This document shows, piece after piece, positions 25,177 to 33,921 of a stretch of DNA of 64,000 nt. Positions within the stretch are counted from its first letter, which is position 1, and every line of letters begins with the position of its first letter. A program made the translations under genes and the position numbers. Origin of the DNA: Actinomadura sp. DC4 (GTDB taxonomy: Bacteria; Actinomycetota; Actinomycetes; Streptosporangiales; Streptosporangiaceae). The DNA is taken from NCBI RefSeq assembly GCF_030406325.1, contig NZ_JAUEQY010000012.1, positions 186,001 through 250,000 of the forward strand, read 5' to 3'. The notes beneath the pieces are model-generated. The model made no database searches. It saw only the letters and a program-made list of their open reading frames with translations, and had not been told where the DNA came from.

Positions 25177-27471
25177 TCAGGACCAGTCGACCTTGAACAC
25201 CCAGGCGTACTGACCGGTCCGCCGGGCGGCAGGCGGGACGTCGATGGTCAGCGTGCCGTTGCTCGCGGTCCACTTCAGCGGCTTGCCGTCGGACCCGAGC
25301 AGCGTGATCCGCTGGCCCGCGCGTACGGGCACCGGCGCGTTCACCGTCACCTGGCCGCCGGGGCGGGCGAACGACGTGATGTAGAACGCCTTGTTCGGCG
25401 CGACCGTGAAGCGGATGTCGTCGCCGGCCGACGCCTCACGCGACCAGTAGCTCGTCCCGTACACCGACTCCCCGTTGACCTTCAGCCACGCGCCGATGGC
25501 GCGCAGCCGGTCCTGCATCACCTGCGGGATCGTGCCGTCGGCGCGCGGGCCGATGTCGAGCAGGAAGTTGCCGTTCTTGCTGACGATGTCGACCAGGTCC
25601 TGGACCGCGTCCTCGGCGGTCATGTACGCGCTGTCGGGCGTCGCGGCGTTGTAGCCGTACGAGAACGGGTCCAGGCCGCGGCTCGCCTCCCACTTGGCCA
25701 CGACCGTGTCGCCGTACTTGGCGTACTCCGGCGTCGTGTAGTCGTGCGTCGGTATGCCGCACCGGTCGTCGTAGGTCACCTGGTGGCCCTCCGACGCCGC
25801 GTGGTTGAGGTAGTCCGCGAAGACCGAGCGCGGGGCGGCCGGCGTGCCGATGTCGCACCACATGACGTCCGGGCTGTACTTGTGGATCAGCTCCTCCATC
25901 TGCGGCGCCTGGAGGTCGGCGACGTAGTCCTGCACCGGCTTGTAGCCCGTGTACGGCTCCGGCTCCCCGGTGTAGGGGTTCTGCGGGCCGTGGCCCTGCC
26001 AGGGAAGCGCGGGGTCGTACCACTCGGGCAGTGAGTAGTAGACCCCGGGATGGACGCCGGGCGTGTACTTACGCGCCGCCGCGAACAGCGAGCCGACCAG
26101 GTCCTTGTGCGGGCCCATCTTCACCGAGTTCCGGTCGCTCACCGCCGTGTCGAACAGCGAGAATCCCTCGTGGTGCTTGGAGGTCAGCACGAAGTACTTC
26201 GCCCCCGCGTCCTGGAACAGCCGCACCCACGCCTGCGGGTCGAACTTCGCGGCCGTGAACCGCGGGATGAACGAGTCGTAGGAGAAGTCCTTGCCGTACG
26301 TCTCCGCGTGGTGGGCGTACGTCGGGTCGTTCGGGTCGTTCATGTGCTGCCAGTACCACTCGGCGTACTCCTGGCCGACCGGCGCCCACGCGGGCACGGA
26401 GTACACGCCCCAGTGGATGAAGATCCCGAACTTCGCGTCGGAGAACCAGTCCGGCGCCTGGTGCGTGCCGAGCGAGGCGTCGCTGGCCTCGTACGCCGGG
26501 ACGCCCACGTGCAGGGTGAGGTCCTGGGCGGCGGACGGGCCGCCGGCGACGCGTGCCGTGACCTGCCCGGGTACGGCGGTGCCGGCGGCCGTCGGACGCG
26601 TCGGCGCGATCGCCACCTCGACCCGCTGCGAGTCGCCGGGGGCGAGCCGGTCGACCGTCGCCGGGGCCGTGGTCTGGACGCCCGGGGCGGTCACGGTGAC
26701 CGTCGCGCGGTGGTCCGGGCTGAGCCACTGGTCGCCGAGGTTGGCCACCGTGGCCTCCACGATCTGCCGCCCAGCGGCCGTCGTCTTCGTGGTCGAGGCC
26801 GCGTCCCCCACCCGTACGGCATAGCCGTGCACGGCCGGCTGGAGGGACAGTGCGAAGACGTGCAGGCTGGAGGTTCCGGCGGCCGGGCTCGCCGTCGTGG
26901 GCAGGGTGATCGAGGTCGCCTCGCGGGCCGGGTCGAGCCACACCGAGAGCGGGAAGATCGCGACCGGGTGGGCGTCGGTGTCGGTCGGGCTGTACCGGTA
27001 GGCGGCATTGACCGCGCCGGTGCCCCCGGAGTACCAGTCCGGCGCGCTCAGCGCCGCCTGCGTCGTGCCGCCGTCGGCGTAGTGCACGGTCGCCGTCCCG
27101 CCGGTCTGGCCGTAGCTGGAGGAACCCAGCACGTACGCCGTGACGTAGTGGCCGCGGGGAAGCGCGACGTCCTGGCCGAGTGCGACCACGTTGTCGTCGC
27201 CGTCCGCGCCAGGGAAGGCGTACGGCACGCCGCCCAGCGTCACCGCGCCGGCGGCGGGCACCTGGTCGGCGGGGTAGGAGTAGTGGCTCCCGTCGAAGTC
27301 GGCCTGGCCGGGACTCCCGCCGATGCCGTCGTCGTTCACCAGGCCGGTCAGGGGTACGGGGACGGGAGCGGTGCCGGATGGGGCCGGGGTGGCCGCGGCG
27401 GCCGTCGCGGGGACGGCCGGGCCGCAGAGGAGAACGACGGCCAGGATGAGCCGGCTCACGCGCCTTCGCAT
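25177..27471 (-). CDS. Secreted alpha-L-fucosidase (GH29)
   Basis: 764 residues. Signal peptide (MRRRVSRLILAVVLLCGP, AxA cleavage region after ATAAAA). An N-terminal ~330 residues of beta-sandwich/CARDB-like domains (VEATVANLGDQWLSPDHRAT) precede the GH29 catalytic barrel, which begins near DWFSDAKFGIFIHWGVYSVP. The nucleophile Asp lies in SPDVMWCDIG; SKHHEGFSLFD is also typical. A short C-terminal beta domain completes it. Removes fucose from glycans outside the cell. ATG at 27471 is fixed by GGAGGTCCC. Longer in-frame extension rejected because it precedes the signal peptide. Confidence 0.93.
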   Translation of the reverse strand: MRRRVSRLILAVVLLCGPAVPATAAAATPAPSGTAPVPVPLTGLVNDDGIGGSPGQADFDGSHYSYPADQVPAAGAVTLGGVPYAFPGADGDDNVVALGQDVALPRGHYVTAYVLGSSSYGQTGGTATVHYADGGTTQAALSAPDWYSGGTGAVNAAYRYSPTDTDAHPVAIFPLSVWLDPAREATSITLPTTASPAAGTSSLHVFALSLQPAVHGYAVRVGDAASTTKTTAAGRQIVEATVANLGDQWLSPDHRATVTVTAPGVQTTAPATVDRLAPGDSQRVEVAIAPTRPTAAGTAVPGQVTARVAGGPSAAQDLTLHVGVPAYEASDASLGTHQAPDWFSDAKFGIFIHWGVYSVPAWAPVGQEYAEWYWQHMNDPNDPTYAHHAETYGKDFSYDSFIPRFTAAKFDPQAWVRLFQDAGAKYFVLTSKHHEGFSLFDTAVSDRNSVKMGPHKDLVGSLFAAARKYTPGVHPGVYYSLPEWYDPALPWQGHGPQNPYTGEPEPYTGYKPVQDYVADLQAPQMEELIHKYSPDVMWCDIGTPAAPRSVFADYLNHAASEGHQVTYDDRCGIPTHDYTTPEYAKYGDTVVAKWEASRGLDPFSYGYNAATPDSAYMTAEDAVQDLVDIVSKNGNFLLDIGPRADGTIPQVMQDRLRAIGAWLKVNGESVYGTSYWSREASAGDDIRFTVAPNKAFYITSFARPGGQVTVNAPVPVRAGQRITLLGSDGKPLKWTASNGTLTIDVPPAARRTGQYAWVFKVDWS

Positions 27472-27571
27472 GGGACCTCCAGCTGGTGCGGACGCAAAGA
27501 CATCCGACCATGAGGTGCGACGAATGGCGGATCGGTCCGATGTGGCCCGCCATTCATCGTCGATAGATCCG

Positions 27572-28342
27572 ATGTCTGACCGGATCTTGCGTTTTTGTGC
27601 AGGCGCTGTCAAGGCCCTTGGAGGGCATTCGCGGAGCGGAGTCCGCCGTCGTCGTCAAGGTCGTCCGCGCCCGCCGGAGACCGAAGGGCTGCGTGAGCGC
27701 AAGAAGCGCCTGACGCGTCAGCGGCTGACCGACACGGCGACGCAGATGTTCATGGATCGCGGCTTCGACGCCGTACGCGTGGCGGAGATCGCCGAGGCGT
27801 GCGGAGTGTCGGAGAAGACGGTCTTCAACTATTTCCCGGCCAAGGAGCCGCTGATCCTGGACCGGCTGGAGTCCACGATCGCCGCGCTGCGTACGGGCCT
27901 GGCCGCTCCGGAACCGCCGCCGGTGGAGGCCGCCCTGCGGATCCTGGACGACGAGCTGAACGCCCTGACGTCCTGGCTCGGCGCCCAGGACGATCCGGCC
28001 GCGGCGGCCGCCGCGAGCCGGCGCTTCGGCGAGCTGATCGACGACACGCCCTCCCTGCGGGCGTACCAGAGCCAGATGATGGACCGGTTCACCACGGTGG
28101 CGGCCACGATCCTGGCCGCGCGCGCCGGGATGACCCCGGACGACCCGGAGCCGCAGATCGCCGCCACCGCGCTGCTCGGCCTGTGGCGCGTACAGGCCCG
28201 TGCCCTGTCGAAGTCCCTGTCCGGCACCGCCGACCACGCCCGGGTCCACCGGGAGGTGACCGCGGACGTCCACCGCGCCGCGCGGCTCATCACCGATGGG
28301 CTGAGCACCTTCGCGCCCGGGAATGTCGGCACCGTCGCCTAG
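27572..28342 (+). CDS. TetR-family regulator
   Basis: About 256 residues from the ATG at 27572; the start is uncertain because the conserved part begins ~45 residues later at RERKKRLTRQRLTDTATQMF and no nearer good start codon exists. Helix-turn-helix: AVRVAEIAEACGVSEKTVFNYFPAKEPLIL. The ligand domain resembles actinomycete TetR proteins of the MftR-like C-terminal type. It lies 27 bases upstream of the hydrolase-methyltransferase gene, on the same strand, and is divergent from the fucosidase gene. Confidence 0.85.
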   Translation: MSDRILRFCAGAVKALGGHSRSGVRRRRQGRPRPPETEGLRERKKRLTRQRLTDTATQMFMDRGFDAVRVAEIAEACGVSEKTVFNYFPAKEPLILDRLESTIAALRTGLAAPEPPPVEAALRILDDELNALTSWLGAQDDPAAAAAASRRFGELIDDTPSLRAYQSQMMDRFTTVAATILAARAGMTPDDPEPQIAATALLGLWRVQARALSKSLSGTADHARVHREVTADVHRAARLITDGLSTFAPGNVGTVA

Positions 28343-28369
28343 CCTCGGCACGAACCGGAAGGGGCAGAG

Positions 28370-29779
28370 GTGGCCACATTCGTTCTGATCCACGGTGCGG
28401 GCGACGTCGGCTGGTACTGGCACCTGGTGGAGGCCGAGCTCCGTGCGCGCGGCCATGACACCGTCGCGCCGGACCTTCCCTGCGAGGACGACGCCGCGGG
28501 CCTGCCCGAGTACGCGGACACCGTGGTCGACGCGATCGGCGACCGTACCGACCTCGTCGTCGTCGCGCAGTCGTCGGGGGGCTTCACCGCCCCGCTCGTC
28601 TGCGACCGGGTGGCGGTGAAACTGCTCGTCCTGGTCGCGCCCCTGATCCCCGCGCCGGGCGAGGCGCCCGCCGACCACTGGTCCCATACGCGCTACTTCG
28701 ACGAGGAGCGTGGCGACTACGACGACGTGACCGCCCTGTTCTACCAGGACGTCCCGCCGGAGCTGGCCGCCGAGGCGCTGAAGCGGGGGCGCCCTCAGTC
28801 CGAGGCCCGGATGGAGGAGCCCTCGCCGCTCAAGGCCTGGCCCGACGTCCCCACGCGGGTGCTGATCGGCCGCGACGACCGCCTGCTCCCCGCCGCTTTC
28901 CTCCGCCGCGTCGCCCGGGAGCGCCTGGGCGTCACCCCCGATGAGATGGACGGCGGGCACACCCTGGCGCTGAGCCACCCGCGCGAGCTGGCCGACCGCC
29001 TGGAGACCTACGCCGCCGAGCGGACCGGCGGCTACGACGCCGAGCTCCGGCGGCACGACGAGGTGCTGCGCCGCGCGGCCGCCGTCGGGCCGCACGACCA
29101 CGTCCTCGACATCGGCTGTGGTGCCGGGCAGACGACCCGGCACGCCGCGCGCACGGCACGGGAGGGCGGCGCACTCGGGATCGACGTGTCGGCACCCGCG
29201 ATCGAACGCGCCCGCGAGCTGGCCCGTGCGGAAGGCCCCGGCAACGTCGCCTTCGAGCACGCCGACGCGCAGGTCCACCCCTTTCCGCCGGAGCGCTTCG
29301 ACCTGGCGCTGAGCCGGTTCGGCACGATGTTCTTCGCCGACCCCGTCGCGGCGTTCGCCAACATCGGGCGGTCGCTCCGCCCGGGCGGGCGCCTGGTGAT
29401 GATGGTCTGGCAGGCCCCCGAGCACAACGAGTGGGACGTCGCCGTCCGCCGAGCCCTGGGTGCGGCGGGTGCTCCCGGGGGACCGGATCCGTTCTCGCTC
29501 GCCGACCCGCCGGCCGTGCGGGAGATCCTGCGGGCCGCGGGCTTCGCCGGCGTCGCCTTCACCGACGTCGACGAACCGGTCCACTACGGCCCGGACGTGG
29601 CCGCCGCCCTTGAGTGGGTCCGCGGCTTCACCCGCACCCGCGAGGTCCTGGGCAGCCTGACCCCGGCCGACGCGTCCCGCGCGGAGGAGCGGCTACGCCA
29701 GGAGCTCGCCGAGCACCTGACCGACGACGGCGTCCGGTTCGACTCCCGCGCCTGGATCGTCACCGCCCACCGCGCCTGA
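28370..29779 (+). CDS. Alpha/beta hydrolase - SAM methyltransferase fusion protein
   Basis: 469 residues with two complete enzymes. Residues 1 to ~222 are an alpha/beta hydrolase: FVLIHGAGDVGWYW (oxyanion region), nucleophile elbow VVAQSSGGF, acid in LIGRDDRLLP and base in GGHTLALSHP. From ~225 a class I methyltransferase follows: VLDIGCGAGQTTRHAAR (motif I), FDLALSRFGTMFFADP, LRPGGRLVMMVWQ, ending ARAWIVTAHRA-like. No stop, frameshift or long linker lies between them, so the fusion is real in this sequence. The GTG start has GGAAGGGGCAGAG. Substrates unknown; the TetR gene just upstream probably controls it. Confidence 0.9.
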   Translation: MATFVLIHGAGDVGWYWHLVEAELRARGHDTVAPDLPCEDDAAGLPEYADTVVDAIGDRTDLVVVAQSSGGFTAPLVCDRVAVKLLVLVAPLIPAPGEAPADHWSHTRYFDEERGDYDDVTALFYQDVPPELAAEALKRGRPQSEARMEEPSPLKAWPDVPTRVLIGRDDRLLPAAFLRRVARERLGVTPDEMDGGHTLALSHPRELADRLETYAAERTGGYDAELRRHDEVLRRAAAVGPHDHVLDIGCGAGQTTRHAARTAREGGALGIDVSAPAIERARELARAEGPGNVAFEHADAQVHPFPPERFDLALSRFGTMFFADPVAAFANIGRSLRPGGRLVMMVWQAPEHNEWDVAVRRALGAAGAPGGPDPFSLADPPAVREILRAAGFAGVAFTDVDEPVHYGPDVAAALEWVRGFTRTREVLGSLTPADASRAEERLRQELAEHLTDDGVRFDSRAWIVTAHRA

Positions 29780-29918
29780 GCCCGCCTGGTCAGGTCGACG
29801 GCTCCTCTGTCAGGCCGCTGAGTCCTCAAAGATCTACAACTTCGAGTCGCTCTTGATCGGTGGCATCTGCCAAACCGAGGCCTATGAGACGAACCCGAAC
29901 GCCCCCCTGCAGACCCCG

Positions 29919-29941
29919 GCCCGTGGGGGGCGCCCCCGGGC
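29919..29941. terminator. GC-rich terminator-like hairpin between convergent genes
   Basis: Nested inverted repeats: GCCCG and CGGGC arms around GGGGGC-GCCCCC. It sits between the end of the fusion-protein gene and the end of the broken MFS gene, whose stops face each other across 29780-29950. Nothing else of note is visible in that gap. Confidence 0.5.
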
Positions 29942-29950
29942 AGGCACAGC

Positions 29951-31011
29951 TCAGGTCGAGGAGCCGAGTTCCTCCGCCACGGCCTCTTCTTCCTCATGCT
30001 CCTCGGCGTTCTCGGCCGCCTGGGCGCGTTCGGCGTCGTTCAACAGGCCGTGGCCCGTCGCCAGGACGACGATGCCGAGCGCGATCGCCGCGGATCCGAT
30101 GTAGAACGGCACGTGCACGTTCGAGTGTTCGGCGATCTTGCCGGCCGCGAACGGCGCCAGGCCGCCGCCGATGAAGCGGACGAAGCCGTACGACGCCGAG
30201 GCCACCGGGCGTTCGACCGGGGAGACGGTCATGACGGCCTGGGTCGTGATGGTGTTGTTCACGCCGATGAAGATCCCGGCCACGATGACCGCGACGATCA
30301 GGACCGTACGCGAGTCGGTGAAGATCGCGATGGCGAGGACGTCCACGGCGAACAGGGCGAGGTTGAGGTACAGGGCGCGGGCGATGCCGAGGCGGGCCTG
30401 CAGCCGGGGCGCCCCGAAGATGGCGAAGACCGCGACGAGCACGCCCCAGCCGGTGAAGACGTAGCCGAGCTCGTGCGCGCCCAGTTTCATCGGGAACGGC
30501 GCGTACCCGAGGACCGTGAAGAAGCCCCAGTTGTAGCAGAGGGCGGTGAGGCCCATCGTGAGCAGGCCGCGGTGGCGCAGGGCCTTGATCGGGGCCGCGA
30601 TGGACTGGCCGAGCTGACGATCACCGCCAGGGACGTGGCGATGAACAGCGCGTTGCCCAGCCCCCAGCCGGCGCGGAACCCGACGATGCCCGAGATCGAG
30701 CCGGCCGAGCCCGCCAGCGCGCTGAACACGACGATCAGGATCAGCCCGGCGACGAGGGTGCGCTTGGCGCCGATGCGGCTGGAGACGAAACCGGTGACGA
30801 GCATGGCGACCGCGGTGACGACCAGGTAGCTGGTGAAGAGGAGCTCGACCTGACTCGGGCCGGCGTGCAGCTTCGTGGACAGCGCGGGCAGGATCGGGTC
30901 GACCAGCCCGATCCCCATGAAGGAGATGACGCAGGCGAACGCCACGGCCCATACGGCGCGGGGCTGCCGGAACGGATTCGTCGTCCTGGCCGACATGGAG
31001 GGATCGTTCAC
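29951..31011 (-). pseudogene. MFS transporter, broken by internal deletion and frameshift
   Basis: The N-terminal part (start GTG 31011, MSARTTNPFRQPRAVWAVAF) reads well through four membrane helices to FIATSLAVIV near 30612. The frame then fails. The C-terminal half resumes in another frame at GQSIAAPIKALRHRGLLTMG and runs six helices to the acidic tail (EEHEEEEAVAEELGSST). Intact relatives have two further helices and a loop between these blocks, which are missing here, so bases were lost at about 30600-30615. A single sequencing error would not explain missing helices. Five bases behind a MarR gene, it was probably the MarR-controlled exporter. Probably inactive. Confidence 0.8.
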
Positions 31012-31016
31012 GGTGC

Positions 31017-31484
31017 TCAGCGGTCCTGTCCTGAAGCGATGGGCTGTGGTGCGGTGTCGGTGAGCCGGCGGATGACGGGGAGGGCGGCGAGTACGGCCGC
31101 GGCGAGCGCCGCCTCCTCGTCGGGGGGAAGGGCGGCGAGCAGGTCTGCCATCTCCTGAGCGCGGCGCGCCCGGCGTTCGGCGAGCAGCAGCCGGCCGGCC
31201 TCGGTGATCCCGACCCAGACCACGCGCTTGTCGCCGGGGTCGCGCTCGCGCTCGACGTACCCCTGCCGTTCCAGGCGCTGTACGAGCTGGGTCATCGAGG
31301 GCTGGGCGACGCCCTCGTCGGCGGCGAGTGAGGTGAGCCGGCGGGGTCCTTCGTGGTGGAGGCGGGAGAGCGTGGAGGCGGTGGTGAAGCTGATGTCCCG
31401 CGGGGCCCCGCCCCGCCGCATGCCGAGCCGGGTGAGCTCGTCCAGCGCGGCCGCCACCGTCGACCTCGTGTCGTCATCACTCAT
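31017..31484 (-). CDS. MarR-family regulator
   Basis: 155 residues with the winged-helix MarR core: DISFTTASTLSRLHHEGP, recognition helix region AQPSMTQLVQRLERQGYVERE, wing DPGDKRVVWVGIT. Typical length. It is the first gene of a unit with the (broken) MFS transporter, the standard drug-efflux arrangement. A palindrome lies 14 bases upstream of its start and probably serves autoregulation. Confidence 0.93.
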   Translation of the reverse strand: MSDDDTRSTVAAALDELTRLGMRRGGAPRDISFTTASTLSRLHHEGPRRLTSLAADEGVAQPSMTQLVQRLERQGYVERERDPGDKRVVWVGITEAGRLLLAERRARRAQEMADLLAALPPDEEAALAAAVLAALPVIRRLTDTAPQPIASGQDR

Positions 31485-31497
31485 GACGGGAAAAATA

Positions 31498-31517
31498 TCA
31501 CATGCCTATATAGGTGA
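31498..31517. promoter_or_regulatory. Candidate MarR operator
   Basis: The ten-base perfect palindrome CCTATATAGG (31505-31514) is flanked by TCAC on the left and GTGA on the right, in an AT-rich patch unusual for this genome. It lies between the MarR start (31484) and the divergent hypothetical gene (31573). MarR proteins usually bind palindromes of this size over their own promoter; the TATATA core may double as a -10 box. Confidence 0.55.
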
Positions 31518-31572
31518 CCTATGGAGCTATCTGACCGTTGCATCCGGCCTTCTCCGCGCGCATGCTCGGGCC

Positions 31573-32484
31573 ATGGGCGCGTTTGACGGAGTGGGAGGCT
31601 CCCCCGACCGAGCCGGCGACGGCGCGATGGAGAACGGCCCCGGGCCCGACGGCCTGCCGGCCGGGCGGCTACCGCCGGCGAGCGGCCTCGCGGAGCTCTT
31701 CGCCGAGGACGAGAACGTCTCGCGCGGGCAGGGCGACGGCGTGTCGGCCGAGGACGACGCCGCCCCGGCGGGCGTCCCGGCGTCCTTCGGCGTACGCGTG
31801 GTGTTCCCGCTGGAGTCGGCGGGAACGCACGAGAGACACACGGGCCAGGGTGCCGCCGGTTCGCCCGAGGAGCTGACCTGGTCGAACACCCCCAGGCTCC
31901 GCGAGCTGCTGCTGGAGGCCCGCGAGCTCGGCGTCCTCGGCCTCGGCCGATCCCCGCACGAGGTCATCGTCGAGAACATGTGGACCGGGCGGGCGCGCGC
32001 CCTGGGGTGGGAGACGCCGTCCTGGTCGCTGATCGAGGACCGCGGCCTGCGGGCGTACGAGGGCGTGCGCGATGTCGTGGCCGCCGAGCCCACGGGCGAC
32101 GGGATGGCGCTGCTGTGGAGCAGGCTCCAGCCCGACAGCGACGACGCCACCTACGTCCACCGGTTCGGGCACGTGCTCGCCGGGCTGCACGACGGCGACG
32201 CGCTCAGCCCGCTCGTCGACCTCGCCGTCCAGGGCGCCGCGACCGGCGCCGGGGTGCCGGTGCCCGGCGCGGCGCTGTTCGGCCGGATCGTCGGGCAGCT
32301 CCTCTGGCACCGCGGCGACCGCGAGGCGATCACCCGCCGGCGGCTCGCCGAGGCGGTCTCCGCCGCCGACGTCCTGCTCTGCGCCCACCACGGCGCCCTC
32401 CGGGGCTGCCCGGGCCTGTGGTCACTCGCACGGTCCCGTACGGACCGTCAGCTCGGCGCCCTGCTCCAGCGGTACGGGCCCTAG
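31573..32484 (+). CDS. Hypothetical protein
   Basis: 303 residues from the ATG at 31573; no clear ribosome site, so the start is tentative. The first ~100 residues are acidic and low in order (LAELFAEDENVSRGQGDG). The rest is compact and helical, with WSLIEDRGLRAYEGVRDVV and ADVLLCAHHGALRGCPGLW. I do not recognise the family. Coding bias supports the plus strand. Its last four bases overlap the convergent thioesterase gene. Confidence 0.65.
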   Translation: MGAFDGVGGSPDRAGDGAMENGPGPDGLPAGRLPPASGLAELFAEDENVSRGQGDGVSAEDDAAPAGVPASFGVRVVFPLESAGTHERHTGQGAAGSPEELTWSNTPRLRELLLEARELGVLGLGRSPHEVIVENMWTGRARALGWETPSWSLIEDRGLRAYEGVRDVVAAEPTGDGMALLWSRLQPDSDDATYVHRFGHVLAGLHDGDALSPLVDLAVQGAATGAGVPVPGAALFGRIVGQLLWHRGDREAITRRRLAEAVSAADVLLCAHHGALRGCPGLWSLARSRTDRQLGALLQRYGP

Positions 32485-32897
32485 AGATTCAAGATCGACG
32501 GGTCGTCGGCGAGGCTGCGCAGGTGGCCGCCCGGGTCCGGGATCATGCGGCGTTTTTCCAGGTCGAGCATGCCGCCGACCCCGGTCAGCGACGCGCAGAC
32601 CGTGCCGTCCGAGCGTACGTACTCCTGGTTGATGCGGAACGTCTTTCCCGGCCCCCACACGAACGCGCACGACACGTCGACCTCGTCGCCTCCGCGCAGC
32701 TCGTGGAAGAACTTGATCGTCGCCTCGAGCTGCACCGGGCCCGTGCCGGCCGCCAGCAGCTTGTCCGTCGGGATGCCGGCCGCGCGCAGGCACTCCCACC
32801 GGGCGTGCTCGCCGTACTGATGGTAGACGGCGGAGTTGAGGTGGCCCTGGACGTCGAGCTCGTAACCACGGACGACGATGCGCACGGTGAACGTCAT
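32481..32897 (-). CDS. Acyl-CoA thioesterase, 4HBT hotdog fold
   Basis: 138 residues. Single hotdog domain with the 4-hydroxybenzoyl-CoA thioesterase signature ELDVQGHLNSAVYHQYGEHAR (shown in part: D-x-x-G-H-x-N). Such enzymes hydrolyse acyl-CoA or aryl-CoA thioesters as tetramers. Nine bases lie between the stop of the DUF574 gene and its start, so the two are probably cotranscribed. Confidence 0.88.
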   Translation of the reverse strand: MTFTVRIVVRGYELDVQGHLNSAVYHQYGEHARWECLRAAGIPTDKLLAAGTGPVQLEATIKFFHELRGGDEVDVSCAFVWGPGKTFRINQEYVRSDGTVCASLTGVGGMLDLEKRRMIPDPGGHLRSLADDPSILNL

Positions 32898-32906
32898 CGA
32901 AAAACC

Positions 32907-33731
32907 CTACGACACGGCCTTGCGGCCGACGCCCGCGATCACCCAGACCGACTCCGGGTCGACGCTCGGCTCGCCCGGGTCCGGCCGCCACGCCGGCAGG
33001 CGTACGACACCCGGCTCGGCCAGCTCCAGCCCCTCGAAGTACGGCTCGACGTCGGCACGCCGGCGGATGTCGTTCCGCCGCCGTGAGCCGGTGACGATCT
33101 GCGTGTCCTGGAACAGCGAGGCGAGCTTCTCGGTGGCCGCGGCGCGGTCGTCGGAGATCGGGTGGGAGATCGCCATCCAGCTGCCCGGGACGATGGCCTC
33201 GCGCAGCCGGTCGACGATGTCCTGCGCCACCTCGTCCTCGGGGATGGCGCTGAACGCCGACATCAGCAGGACCGCGACGGGCTGGTCGAGGTCGATGAGC
33301 CGGCGCAGGTCGGGGTGGGCGAGGATCACCTCGGGCTCGCGCATGTCGGCCTGGATCACTCCCGTACGGGCGCGCTCGGCCAGGATCGCGCGGGCGTGGG
33401 TGACCACGACCGGGTCGTAGTCGACGTAGAGCACGCGCGCGTCCTCCGCCGCGGCCTGGGCGACCTCGTGCGCGTTGTTCTGGGTCGGCAGGCCGCACCC
33501 GATGTCGATGAACTGCCGGATGCCCTGGTCGATCAGGAAGCGCACGGCCCGGCCGAGGAACTTGCGGCCCTCGATGGCCATCATCGGCAGCTCGGGGGCG
33601 ACGGCGATGGCCTCCTCGGCGGCCTGGCGGTCGGCGGCGAAGTTGTCCTTGCCGCCCAGCAGATAGTCGAGCACGCGCGCCTCATTCGGTGTCTGCGGGT
33701 GGAATTCCGCAGAGGCACGAGCGTCCGACAT
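32907..33731 (-). CDS. DUF574 SAM-dependent methyltransferase (copy 1)
   Basis: 274 residues of the actinomycete-specific DUF574 (PF04672) family. ARVLDYLLGGKDNFAADR is the diagnostic N-terminal block. FIDIGCGLPTQNN is the SAM-binding loop, followed by VLYVDYDPVVVTHARAIL with the ribose-binding acid. Targets unknown in most cases. ATG at 33731 lies behind a GGAGAGG site that overlaps an inverted repeat. A related copy lies at 41193-42008. Confidence 0.93.
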   Translation of the reverse strand: MSDARASAEFHPQTPNEARVLDYLLGGKDNFAADRQAAEEAIAVAPELPMMAIEGRKFLGRAVRFLIDQGIRQFIDIGCGLPTQNNAHEVAQAAAEDARVLYVDYDPVVVTHARAILAERARTGVIQADMREPEVILAHPDLRRLIDLDQPVAVLLMSAFSAIPEDEVAQDIVDRLREAIVPGSWMAISHPISDDRAAATEKLASLFQDTQIVTGSRRRNDIRRRADVEPYFEGLELAEPGVVRLPAWRPDPGEPSVDPESVWVIAGVGRKAVS

Positions 33732-33746
33732 TTTGCTGTCACCTCT

Positions 33747-33774
33747 CCAGGAGAGTCTGTAAGCGCTCTCCTGG
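33747..33774 (-). promoter_or_regulatory. Inverted repeat overlapping the ribosome site of the DUF574 gene
   Basis: On the minus strand CCAGGAGA and TCTCCTGG form eight-base perfect arms around a 12-base loop. The second arm runs directly into the GGAGAGG ribosome site, and CTCTCC/GGAGAG can also pair locally. The fold could hide the site, or the repeat could be an operator; the sequence alone does not decide. Confidence 0.4.
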
Positions 33775-33879
33775 GGTCGAAGAGTAGCGGTCAAACTCCC
33801 GCCTTACGTGCAGATCACCAATGCCCGTCGAAAGAACCGACGTGTCGCGTTCCGGACCCGCCGACGCCCGTTCCTCTCG

Positions 33880-33896
33880 GCCGAATCACGTTCGGC
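33880..33896 (-). terminator. Short hairpin after the citryl-CoA-lyase-like gene
   Basis: GCCGAA-TCACG-TTCGGC, six pairs with a five-base loop, 26 bases beyond the stop of the minus-strand CoA-transferase/lyase operon. No U-run; a weak terminator or processing stem. Confidence 0.4.
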
Positions 33897-33921
33897 GCGA
33901 TGACATCGGAGTACGGACGAA

